From Candidatus Electronema nielsenii (lineage in GTDB: Bacteria; Desulfobacterota; Desulfobulbia; Desulfobulbales; Desulfobulbaceae), in NCBI GenBank assembly GCA_026122915.1, contig JAGIXO010000050.1, positions 1 through 11,037 on the forward strand: a stretch of DNA of 11,037 nt, read 5' to 3'. A program made the translations under genes and the position numbers. The notes beneath the pieces were generated by a model. It was not told the origin of the DNA. It made no database searches and saw nothing but the letters and a program-made list of their open reading frames with translations. Shown one piece after another: positions 1 through 6,375 of the stretch (positions within the stretch are counted from its first letter, which is position 1; each line of letters starts with the position of its first letter).

Positions 1-61
1 TAGCAACTGGGGTTAAATACTATAGTTCACCACTACCCGGCACCCCGTGACCTTGATTTTC

Positions 62-2200
62 TCACCCCATCAGTCTCCCCACCTGAAAAATCACCACCGC
101 CAAGCTGTAGGCCAAGAGCGTGTTGAAGCCAATGGAGAAAGCCGCCCATTTCCACGAGCCGCTTTCTTTGGCAATCGCTACCGCTGTGACAAAGCAAGGC
201 GCATAGAACATGACGAAAACGAGAAAGGCTAAAGCTGTCGAGGGGTTCCAGCGCGGGTCAGTTGCTAATCGTTCCTTGAGCGGAGCTGCATCTTCTGGGT
301 CGGTCTCGCCAAGAGAATACGCTGTACCCAAAGTAGAGACAATCACCTCTTTCGCCGCAAAACCACCTGTCAAGGCGATGTTAGTACGCCAATCGAAACC
401 GGCATATTGGCTGATTGGCTCCAAAGCGATACCTATTCGTCCAGCGATAGAATGCTGTAGTCTGGCTTCAGCCTCTTGCCGGACAATCTGCTGAAGTTGC
501 TCTTCAGAGTTTGAAGCAACCGCTCGCATTGCCTCAAATTCCTGAGCCTTATTCGCTGGCAAGCCGGGATACGTCATCATCGCCCAAAGCAAGATAGAAA
601 TACCAAGAATCACCGTGCCTGCCTTTTTCATGTACTGCCACGTGCGCTCCCACGTATGAGTGAGCAGGCCGCGCAAGGTGGGGAAACGATACGGTGGCAA
701 CTCCATAACAAAGGGCGTGGATTCCCCTTTCAGCACGGTCAGGCGGAGGAATTTTGCGGCCAGCAGTGCCACTGTCCAGCTGACTAACGTAGCGGCGAAC
801 ATATATGCGGCCTGATGGTCAGCGAAAAAAGCAGCGATGATCAGCGTCAGCACGGGCAGTTTGGCACCGCAGTTCATAAAGGGCACGGTCAGCAGGGTGG
901 CCATCCGTTCTTTGGGCGAACGCAGGGTGCGGGCCGCAAACACGCCTGGTACGGCACAGCCACCGGCGATGCCGCCAGAGACGATAAAAGGCATGACTGA
1001 AGAGCCGTGCAGTCCGAAGAAGTGAAAAATTCGGTCCATCATGAAGGCCACTCGCGCTAAGTAGCCGGAATCTTCCAGCACTGCGATGCCGAAGAACATA
1101 AACATGATAATTGGCACAAAGCCAAACACACCGCCCACGCCATCAATCACCCCGGAAATGAACATTGATTTCAGCGGGCCGTCGGGTAGGCTGCTTTGTG
1201 CTGCCGCGCCGAGCAATTCAAACAGATGATTTAATCCTTCAACCAGAAAGCCTGACCAAGTAAAGGTGAAGCTGTAGAGAGCAAAGAGGATAGTGGCCAT
1301 GATCAGCGGCCCGGCAGCCCGATGCGTAACAATTTTATCGATTTTATCCGAGGCGTAGAGCCGGTCTTCATCAAACGTCCTCGTTACCACACCTTGGCGG
1401 AGGATAGATTTGATAAAGCCGTAGCGGTGGTCGGCAATCACCGCTTCTGGGTAGGCATCAATGGTGTTCTGCAAATGCTGAGTCAAGGTCTCGCTGCGAC
1501 AGAGGAGGTTCCGCCCTATTTCTGCATCTGCCCGCATTACCCGACTGATGATCTGCTCGTCATTTTCAAGGATTTTCAGCGCGGTCCAGCGGGGCGGATA
1601 CAGATCAGCCAGCAGCTGGTTTGCTTCAATCAGCGGGACGAAATCACGTAAGGCTTGGTCAATGTCTGAGCCGTAGCGAAGCAAGGTCGGCGGGCGATCT
1701 GCTGCTTGGCTGCATACAACGACGGCTTCAAGCAGTTCCGGCACACCTCTGCCGCTGCGAGCCACAATCGGCAGCACCGGCACGCCCAGCAGCTGACTGA
1801 GAACCTCTGTGTTGATGCTGATGCCCCGCTTCTCCGCCGCATCGATCATATTGAGGGCGATGACCAAAGGTACGCCCAGCTCTAAAAACTGGCAGGTCAA
1901 ATAGAGGTTGCGCTCCAGATTGACCGCATCAACAATGTTGACCACCACATCCGGGCGGTCATTGACCAAATAATCACGAGCGACTAACTCTTCGACCGAG
2001 TAGGCGGTAAGCGAGTACGTGCCGGGTAAATCAACAACTCGAATATTTTGTTCTTTATAGGTATGAGAGCCTTCTTTTTTCTCCACTGTCACGCCGGGAT
2101 AATTACCCACATGCTGACGTGCGCCGGTGAGATGGTTGAACAAAGTGGTTTTGCCGGCATTGGGATTGCCAGCCAAGGCGATATGAATAGGATCGTTCAC
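62..2200 (-). CDS. feoB: Ferrous iron transport protein B (FeoB), GTPase-coupled Fe(II) permease
   Basis: This inner-membrane Fe(II) importer has an N-terminal G domain and a polytopic membrane domain. At 712 residues it is within the usual FeoB length and looks intact. The G-protein motifs are visible: G1 GNPNAGKT (11-18), the switch-I threonine in YPGVTVE (T38), G3 DLPG (57-60), G4 NMID (117-120) and a G5-like ARSGRG (147-152). A helical GDI-like region follows (about 165-270), then membrane helices from about 297 to the end. The two gate motifs with conserved cysteines are GGCAVPG (413-419) and NCGAKLP (443-449). The C-terminal FAAKEVIVSTLGT stretch is also typical. The start codon is GTG with no strong ribosome binding site, so translation probably depends on the upstream feo genes. 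It is the last gene of the feoA / Cys-rich protein / feoB operon, 83 bases after the small gene. Confidence 0.97.
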   Translation of the reverse strand: MNDPIHIALAGNPNAGKTTLFNHLTGARQHVGNYPGVTVEKKEGSHTYKEQNIRVVDLPGTYSLTAYSVEELVARDYLVNDRPDVVVNIVDAVNLERNLYLTCQFLELGVPLVIALNMIDAAEKRGISINTEVLSQLLGVPVLPIVARSGRGVPELLEAVVVCSQAADRPPTLLRYGSDIDQALRDFVPLIEANQLLADLYPPRWTALKILENDEQIISRVMRADAEIGRNLLCRSETLTQHLQNTIDAYPEAVIADHRYGFIKSILRQGVVTRTFDEDRLYASDKIDKIVTHRAAGPLIMATILFALYSFTFTWSGFLVEGLNHLFELLGAAAQSSLPDGPLKSMFISGVIDGVGGVFGFVPIIMFMFFGIAVLEDSGYLARVAFMMDRIFHFFGLHGSSVMPFIVSGGIAGGCAVPGVFAARTLRSPKERMATLLTVPFMNCGAKLPVLTLIIAAFFADHQAAYMFAATLVSWTVALLAAKFLRLTVLKGESTPFVMELPPYRFPTLRGLLTHTWERTWQYMKKAGTVILGISILLWAMMTYPGLPANKAQEFEAMRAVASNSEEQLQQIVRQEAEARLQHSIAGRIGIALEPISQYAGFDWRTNIALTGGFAAKEVIVSTLGTAYSLGETDPEDAAPLKERLATDPRWNPSTALAFLVFVMFYAPCFVTAVAIAKESGSWKWAAFSIGFNTLLAYSLAVVIFQVGRLMG

Positions 2201-2283
2201 CGAGATTCTCTGCGGTTGGAGTTGTGAAAGCTGACAAGAAAGGCAGGCAGGCTTCTGCTGCGCGATAAGACGCAGGAAAGGAA

Positions 2284-2460
2284 TCAGTCTTGGTCGTCGT
2301 CCGCTGCTTTGGGAACAGGCTGTTCAGATGGGGTGCAACCTGCTCCATCACAGCCCGAACAGCCGCCGCAGGAGGAGCCAGAGCGGAAAGCTCGAAATAG
2401 CCTGAGACCAAGAAGAATCAGCACGGCAAGGACAATGAGGCCAACTATAACATGCTGCAT
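2284..2460 (-). CDS. Small Cys-rich single-span membrane protein of the Feo operon (FeoB-associated type)
   Basis: This is a 58-residue protein, ATG at 2458-2460 and TGA at 2284-2286. An N-terminal hydrophobic helix (about residues 4-22, HVIVGLIVLAVLILLGLRLF) is followed by a positively charged RAFR and a cluster of four cysteines, CGGCSGCDGAGC (31-42). The tail is acidic, ending DDDQD. This architecture matches the FeoB-associated Cys-rich membrane protein family, which sits beside feoB in many anaerobes. The cysteines may hold Fe(II) or an Fe-S cluster near the FeoB pore; that role is inference. The gene starts only two bases after the feoA stop codon, so translational coupling is likely. 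Its position between feoA and feoB supports a Feo role. A longer overlapping reading frame in another phase (2103-2411) shows no family resemblance and was discarded. Confidence 0.85.
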   Translation of the reverse strand: MQHVIVGLIVLAVLILLGLRLFRAFRSGSSCGGCSGCDGAGCTPSEQPVPKAADDDQD

Positions 2461-2462
2461 GA

Positions 2463-2759
2463 TCAGGCTGGTTCAACAAAAATGCTCGCCGCAGTCAGCG
2501 CGTCCAAACTGAGGGTGCCGCCGTTGATTTTCACCATACACTGTCGTTGTCGCCGTCCCTGTCCGGGACAAAGCAACTCGATCACCGAGCCAGGCAGTAC
2601 GCCCAAGCTGGCCATTCTGCCACAGACCAACCGGTCGCCGCTGATCCGGCAGACCCTGACCTTGCTGCATATACAGCATTCAGAAAGTGGACGAGCTGCT
2701 CCGCCTTCCACGCTGGGCTGCATATAACCCTTTCTTTTGCCGAACAGACAATGGAACAT
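2463..2759 (-). CDS. feoA: Ferrous iron transport protein A (FeoA), SH3-like domain
   Basis: FeoA is a small cytoplasmic SH3-fold protein that works with FeoB in Fe(II) uptake. The diagnostic core is present: GRMASLGVLPGSVIELL (residues 47-63, the 'LG(L/V)xPG' turn), then MVKINGGTLSLDALTAASIFVEP (75-97), matching the C-terminal FeoA strand and helix. The frame is 98 residues from ATG 2759. An internal ATG at 2723 (Met13) has a better ribosome binding site (AGAAAGGG four bases upstream) and would give 86 residues, closer to usual FeoA length; either start is possible. The protein is unusually rich in cysteine (4, 28, 29, 31, 37, 46, 64, 74), including CCIC just before the SH3 core. It is the first gene of the operon, downstream of the promoter at 2826-2854. 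Confidence 0.88.
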   Translation of the reverse strand: MFHCLFGKRKGYMQPSVEGGAARPLSECCICSKVRVCRISGDRLVCGRMASLGVLPGSVIELLCPGQGRRQRQCMVKINGGTLSLDALTAASIFVEPA

Positions 2760-2825
2760 ACGTTCTTTTCCCGTCTTGCTGGATGAATTTCCTTGTAAGG
2801 CCTATGAAATTTCGGCTCAGTGTAA

Positions 2826-2854
2826 ATAATAAATAGTGTCAACAGGCTTGACAA
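2826..2854 (-). promoter_or_regulatory. Probable sigma70 promoter of the feo operon
   Basis: Read on the minus strand, a -35 box TTGTCA (2849-2854) is separated by exactly 17 bases from a -10 box TATTAT (2826-2831). Each box differs from consensus at one position. Transcription would start near 2819, leaving a 5' leader of about 60 bases to the feoA ATG at 2759. The spacer and -10 are AT-rich, as expected for an iron-regulated promoter, but I could not find a convincing Fur or DtxR palindrome. The call rests on motif match and position only. Confidence 0.5.
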
Positions 2855-2942
2855 GGATTTTCTTCCATCCCGACTTGCCCTCGCTCACTGGCCTGAAATG
2901 GGGCCTTTTCCTGCCCTCCTGCGCTCTGCCTGACAATTCAGC

Positions 2943-2971
2943 TTGTTTTTAGAAAACGGACATGATATTTT
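2943..2971 (+). promoter_or_regulatory. Possible weak promoter for the diguanylate cyclase gene
   Basis: A -35-like TTGTTT (2943-2948) and a -10-like TATTTT (2966-2971) are spaced by 17 bases, each matching consensus at four of six positions. They lie about 145 bases upstream of the preferred start of the GGDEF gene. The 2760-3116 interval otherwise holds the divergent feo promoter and no small gene I could support. The match is weak and could be chance in an AT-rich patch. Confidence 0.2.
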
Positions 2972-3116
2972 TCATCTTTCTTATCCTGAAACCACGCACA
3001 GTCATGAGCTGTTCGGCTGCAACATTGTGTTCTCTGCCTGAAGACTGCTCGGTTTGAAGATGTCAGGCGGAGAAGTGCCAGCTTTCAGGAGCTTACAGAG
3101 GCAGGACAGATACGGC

Positions 3117-4349
3117 ATGACTGAAGTGAAGCCCGATCACGAGGGAGACCCGGCACTGTTGTCCGGGAAAGACTTTTTCTTTAACGGTGGCTCAAGCAGT
3201 ATGGCCTCGTATGAGAAAAGCTCTCCTATTTATTCCCTCCTGAGCGGGCAGCGGGTTGGCCAGATTCCTATCGACGAACACAAGGAGATCGACCGGGAAG
3301 AACGGGCCGCTTACCAGAAGATACTCTCAGGCCTTCAAGGACTGTTGCTGCTGCTGGTACTGCTCTGCGTTCAGCTACCCTGTGTGTCAGTGCTGCATCC
3401 TCCTGTCCTCTACGGTGCATTAGCGGGCTTCGGCCTGTTTAGCGGGGTCGCTCACTTCCTTTGGCGCAGTTATCACCGTGAACCTTGGCATATAACTCTC
3501 AACAACTGGGTTATCCTTCTTTTCATTCTCATCACTATCTGGCAGACCGGGATGTTATCCAGCCCCTTTTTGCCGCTCTGCTTCCTCTCGGTTATGCTGG
3601 CTGGTGTAACCCTTGGCCCAGACGCAATCCTCCAGCAAACCGGTGCATTCACCGTCAGTGGTGCCTTGCTCGCTCTTGCTGACCGCAAGGCCTTTTCCGG
3701 TAGCTTGGCTGCGCTTCATGTGGATGCAGAATATCTGTCTGGGCCGCTGATTCAGATAGTGTTACTCTGGCTGCTGGCGTGGGTTGCTTCGCAGATATCG
3801 ATAGAAACTGAAGTCACCAAAGAGAAGATACGTCAGCTCTCGCGCACCGACCAGCTCACTGGCCTCTGGAATATGAAGATGCTGCTGATCTTCATGCAGC
3901 GCGAGTACCAACGCACGCTGACCAGAGCAGGCAAGTTCTCTGTGCTGATGATCGATGCGGACAGCCTCAAGGCCGTCAACGATGCCTACGGTCATCATGC
4001 AGGCACCATGCTGATTGTCTCTATCTCCGAGACTATGCGGGCCGGTCTGCGAGAAGAAGACATGCTGGCCCGCTTTGGCGGTGATGAGTTTGTCGCCTTT
4101 CTGCCAGAGACCAACTGCCAAGAGGCATACAATGTAGCCGAGCGGCTGCGTAGTCGCATCGAGTACACTCCGCTGATTTATGAAAACCATTCTGTGCGGA
4201 TTACAGTGAGCTGCGGCATTGCCTGCTTCCCAGAACACGGCGATAATCTGACTGAGATCATGAAGATGGCCGACCGTGCCTTGTACCGCAGCAAAGACCT
4301 TGGCAAGAACTGCTGTACCATCTTCACTTATGAAGATGACTTCAAGTAG
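3117..4349 (+). CDS. Membrane-anchored diguanylate cyclase (GGDEF domain)
   Basis: The C-terminal domain makes the second messenger c-di-GMP from two GTP. With the ATG at 3117 the protein is 410 residues. The N-terminal half has about six hydrophobic spans (roughly 74-94, 96-117, 129-147, 150-167, 169-187, 208-227) with no recognisable ligand-binding fold. A short linker (EVTKEKIRQLSRTDQLTGLWN) leads to the GGDEF domain (241-407). The active site GGDEF (321-325) is intact, the metal-binding Asp is in IDADSLKAVND (Asp280), and an RxxD inhibitory site (REED, 312-315) lies five residues upstream, so product feedback inhibition is expected. The usual GHxxGD reads GHHAGT. No EAL domain is present. 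Start choice: ATG 3117 has AGGA ten bases upstream. ATG 3060 and TTG 3054 would extend it by 19-21 non-conserved residues without a clear ribosome binding site. Confidence 0.92.
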   Translation: MTEVKPDHEGDPALLSGKDFFFNGGSSSMASYEKSSPIYSLLSGQRVGQIPIDEHKEIDREERAAYQKILSGLQGLLLLLVLLCVQLPCVSVLHPPVLYGALAGFGLFSGVAHFLWRSYHREPWHITLNNWVILLFILITIWQTGMLSSPFLPLCFLSVMLAGVTLGPDAILQQTGAFTVSGALLALADRKAFSGSLAALHVDAEYLSGPLIQIVLLWLLAWVASQISIETEVTKEKIRQLSRTDQLTGLWNMKMLLIFMQREYQRTLTRAGKFSVLMIDADSLKAVNDAYGHHAGTMLIVSISETMRAGLREEDMLARFGGDEFVAFLPETNCQEAYNVAERLRSRIEYTPLIYENHSVRITVSCGIACFPEHGDNLTEIMKMADRALYRSKDLGKNCCTIFTYEDDFK

Positions 4350-4361
4350 GAGTTGCGCCGC

Positions 4362-5936
4362 TCAGTCCTGCCGAACCTCAATCGTGCCTTGCAGGAAGTC
4401 CTTCACCTCGCTGATTGGCACCTCCTTACGGTGGAAGATACCAGCAGCAAGAGCTGCATCCGCCTTGGTTATTTGAAAGACCTCTAAGAAGTGGGCAGCG
4501 CAGCCTGCACCGCTGGAAGCAATCACGGGAATGCGCACCGCCTGCTTGACCGCGTTAATCAGCTCCAGATCAAAGCCTGAGTTGGTGCCATCACGGTCAA
4601 TGCAGTTGAGCAGTATCTCGCCCGCGCCCAGTTGCTCACAGACCTTGGCCAGCGTGACTGCATCAAGGTCACGACCCTCACGCCCGCCCTTGATTGTGCA
4701 TTGATACCAGCAGTATTGCTCCCCGTTGGGGCCGGGAAAGGCAGTGGCTATCACTGGATGCCGCACTGCCTCAGGCGAGTTCACATACACCCTGCGCGGA
4801 TCAACCGAGATCACCACCGCCTGATTACCATAGACCCGTGCTATCTGCTCAATTGAACTCATACCGTTAGCTCTACCCGTGGCTAAGACCTGCTCGACAA
4901 TCAGCACCGCATCTGAGCCGATAGAAACCTTGTCCGCACCAGAGCGGAAGTATTCAGAAGCCACGTCTAACGCAGAGTGAAACGTGCCCTTGCAGTCGGT
5001 AAAGTCACGGATACCACCGCCGATAGTCAGCGGCACAAAGACCTGCTTCGAGGTCTCACACAGCACCTCCATCATCGGCATGTCCTCCAACGGGAAAGCA
5101 CGGAAGGCGGTGATGTTGAGGAAGGTGATCTCGTCTGCGCCTTGCTCGTAATAGTCTTGGGCCAGCTGCACTGGTTTACCAAGATTGCGCACCTGTCCCT
5201 GCTCACGGACATCGTACTGATCGCCTTTGGTCACAACTAAGTCACCTTGTTCATTCGAGCGCACATCAAGGCAGGCAATGATCCGAGCAGCCAGCTGGGT
5301 GGGTTGCGGGCAAGAGCGCAGCTCCACTACCTCACGACTGCTGCTGAGGAAGTTCTCTATCATCTGTAGGCCCGCTTTACCGCTCTTCTCTGGGTGAAAC
5401 TGGGTGGCCACGACATTGCCCCGCTGGATTGAACTGACAAACTCGTAGCCGTAGTCGGTGGAGGTCAACACATCCGCCCGGTTCTCTGGCTCAACATGGT
5501 AGGAGTGGACAAAGTAGAACTTCTCTTGCCCGCTCAGACCGTTGAAGAGACGCGAGGGCTGCGCTGCCCGGATGCCGTTCCAACCAATATGCGGCACGGC
5601 CCGCTCTGTGCGGAAGCGTCGCACGCGTCCCGGTAGAAAGCCAAGACCCGGTACATCAGGAGCCTCTTCACTGCTCTCGAACAGGGCTTGCAGAGCAATA
5701 CATATTCCGAAGAAAGGTCTGCCCGCGTGGAGATAACGCAGCAGCGGCTCGACTAAACCCTGATCGTTGAGGCTGCGCATCATCGCGCCAAAGTTACCCA
5801 CGCCGGGAAAGACTAAGCGTTCAGCCCGGTCGATATCCGCAGGCGAGCTGACCTGATTCACGGTTTCGCCCAGTCGTTCCAGGGCGTTGATAACTGAGCG
5901 CACATTGCCTGCGCCGTAATCAAGCAAAGTAATCAT
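4362..5936 (-). CDS. hisHF: Fused imidazole glycerol phosphate synthase HisHF (glutamine amidotransferase + cyclase)
   Basis: This cytoplasmic enzyme of histidine biosynthesis converts PRFAR plus ammonia from glutamine into imidazole glycerol phosphate and AICAR. Both halves lie in one 524-residue chain. The HisH-type class I amidotransferase domain (1-200) opens with MITLLDYGAGN, has PGVGNFG near 44-50, nucleophile Cys79 in GICIALQ, and His181/Glu183 in QFHPEKS. After a linker, the HisF barrel (about 218-524) opens RIIACLDVR with catalytic Asp224; the second catalytic Asp379 is in ISVDPRRVYVN. The HisF half carries the long insertions seen in yeast HIS7 and plant HISN4 (VTKGDQYDVRE, FPGPNGEQYCWYQCTIKGGREGR). 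The ATG at 5936 is chosen because HisH proteins begin here and AGGTGG lies 11 bases upstream; a GTG at 5951 would add five residues. No other his gene is adjacent. Confidence 0.95.
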   Translation of the reverse strand: MITLLDYGAGNVRSVINALERLGETVNQVSSPADIDRAERLVFPGVGNFGAMMRSLNDQGLVEPLLRYLHAGRPFFGICIALQALFESSEEAPDVPGLGFLPGRVRRFRTERAVPHIGWNGIRAAQPSRLFNGLSGQEKFYFVHSYHVEPENRADVLTSTDYGYEFVSSIQRGNVVATQFHPEKSGKAGLQMIENFLSSSREVVELRSCPQPTQLAARIIACLDVRSNEQGDLVVTKGDQYDVREQGQVRNLGKPVQLAQDYYEQGADEITFLNITAFRAFPLEDMPMMEVLCETSKQVFVPLTIGGGIRDFTDCKGTFHSALDVASEYFRSGADKVSIGSDAVLIVEQVLATGRANGMSSIEQIARVYGNQAVVISVDPRRVYVNSPEAVRHPVIATAFPGPNGEQYCWYQCTIKGGREGRDLDAVTLAKVCEQLGAGEILLNCIDRDGTNSGFDLELINAVKQAVRIPVIASSGAGCAAHFLEVFQITKADAALAAGIFHRKEVPISEVKDFLQGTIEVRQD

Positions 5937-5981
5937 GACGAACTGTTCCACCTCGAAGAAAGGGATTCATGAGCAGGCGCG

Positions 5982-6008
5982 GTAGGGGCGAATCTTGTAT
6001 TCGCCCTG
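5982..6008. repeat. REP-like palindrome, GTAGGGGCG...CGCCCTG copy 1
   Basis: A perfect 8-bp inverted repeat, GGGCGAAT (5986-5993) and ATTCGCCC (5999-6006), encloses the five-base loop CTTGT, flanked by GTAG on the left and TG on the right. It shares its GTAGRGGCG left end and GCCCTG right end with a second, degenerate copy about 50 bases on. From recollection, such GTAGGGGC-type palindromes are dispersed intergenically in many Desulfobacterota and cyanobacterial genomes. It lies in the probable 5' leader of hisHF. Confidence 0.6.
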
Positions 6009-6056
6009 ATGGGTTGCAGAATACCAAGGGCTACGGAAGATGTCATAATCCGTGGT

Positions 6057-6084
6057 GTAGAGGCGGCCCCATGTGCCTGCCCTG
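6057..6084. repeat. REP-like palindrome, degenerate copy 2
   Basis: It begins GTAGAGGCG and ends GCCCTG, matching copy 1 at both ends and being 28 rather than 27 bases long, but with a different centre. It can fold GGCGGC (6062-6067) against GCCTGCC (6075-6081) with one bulged T. It is in the same orientation as copy 1, which fits a pair of mobile palindromes of the same family. It also lies in the probable hisHF leader. Confidence 0.4.
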
Positions 6085-6103
6085 TTCTATTACCGCAGCC
6101 AGC

Positions 6104-6132
6104 TTTGTAGAAAGGATTGCGGAACAAGTCAA
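6104..6132 (-). promoter_or_regulatory. Probable sigma70 promoter of hisHF
   Basis: On the minus strand, TTGACT (6127-6132, five of six consensus bases) is spaced 17 bases from TACAAA (6104-6109, four of six). Transcription would start near 6097, giving a leader of about 160 bases before the hisHF ATG that contains both REP-like palindromes. I saw no histidine-rich leader peptide, so classical his attenuation is not indicated. Confidence 0.4.
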
Positions 6133-6187
6133 GCACAATCATTGCTACCCCGCAAGGTCGCTCTGAGCAAAGAGGCAAAGAGTGAGC

Positions 6188-6209
6188 CACACTACTCTGT
6201 TCGAGTGTG
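6188..6209. repeat. Inverted repeat CACACT...AGTGTG next to the tandem array
   Basis: CACACT (6188-6193) pairs perfectly with AGTGTG (6204-6209) around a ten-base loop that contains TGTTCG. It lies immediately left of the four tandem 23-bp units, and 6188-6210 is itself 23 bases, so it is in phase with them although its stem sequence differs. It may be a diverged first unit or an unrelated hairpin. Confidence 0.35.
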
Positions 6210-6210
6210 T

Positions 6211-6302
6211 CTCGTTCCAATGAACGGAGAAACCTCGTTCGAGCGAACGGGCTATACTTGTTCAGGTGAACGAGGAAGTCTTGTTCACTCGAACGAGATG
6301 TA
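6211..6302. repeat. Four tandem 23-bp units, each with a GTTC-N4-GAAC palindrome
   Basis: Four head-to-tail units of exactly 23 bases lie at 6211-6233, 6234-6256, 6257-6279 and 6280-6302. All share CTYGTTC-N4-GAACG followed by a purine. The four central bases (CAAT, GAGC, AGGT, ACTC) and the last five bases of each unit are not conserved. As RNA each unit would fold into a short stem of up to seven pairs with a four-base loop, and units 4 and 5 of the string use a G-U pair where units 2 and 3 have G-C. As DNA each unit is a dyad suited to a dimeric regulator, with centres 23 bp apart. The array ends 129 bases before the hybrid kinase start and lies upstream of the likely hisHF promoter. I do not recognise the element. 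Confidence 0.75.
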
Positions 6303-6320
6303 TTCGATAGCTTACTGCAC

Positions 6321-6351
6321 GATCATCGGAAAAGATTATCCTCTGATGATC
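6321..6351 (+). other. Hairpin upstream of the hybrid kinase, ten-pair stem
   Basis: GATCATCGGA (6321-6330) faces TCTGATGATC (6342-6351) around an 11-base loop. Nine positions are Watson-Crick and the tenth would be a G-U pair in RNA. It lies in the presumed kinase leader, 80 bases before the start codon. It lacks a following T-run, so it is unlikely to be a simple terminator; a regulatory leader structure or an operator dyad are both possible. Confidence 0.4.
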
Positions 6352-6375
6352 CTCCTTATACGGAAAGACTGATGC

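Noticed and set aside
1..61. Terminator or small gene downstream of feoB
   Set aside because: No stable hairpin with a T-run and no supported reading frame can be seen in these bases.
2103..2411. 102-residue minus-strand frame overlapping feoB and the small Cys-rich gene
   Set aside because: It is out of frame with both recognised genes. The 58-residue frame in the other phase has the membrane helix and Cys cluster expected next to feoB.
2848..2853. Perfect plus-strand TTGACA as -35 for the GGDEF gene
   Set aside because: No acceptable -10 lies 16-18 bases downstream, and the site is better explained as part of the minus-strand feo promoter.
2820..2860. Fur or DtxR operator in the feo promoter
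   Set aside because: The region is AT-rich, but I could not align a clear 7-1-7 Fur palindrome or a DtxR-type dyad.
3762..4238. 158-residue minus-strand frame opposite the GGDEF gene
   Set aside because: It is antisense to conserved GGDEF-domain codons and its translation shows no domain or family resemblance.
5937..6110. Histidine attenuator leader peptide upstream of hisHF
   Set aside because: No short reading frame with a run of His codons is present and the hairpins look like REP-type elements.
5933..6220. 95-residue minus-strand frame overlapping the start of hisHF
   Set aside because: It reads through both REP-like palindromes and the likely hisHF promoter, giving a low-complexity translation with no family likeness.
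6211..6302. CRISPR-like array
   Set aside because: The units are contiguous, only 23 bp, imperfect, and have no unique spacers of 30-40 bases; no cas gene is present.
5969..6372. Two plus-strand frames (5969-6166 and 6073-6372) upstream of the kinase
   Set aside because: They translate the palindromes and tandem array. Neither has a convincing ribosome binding site or recognisable protein features.
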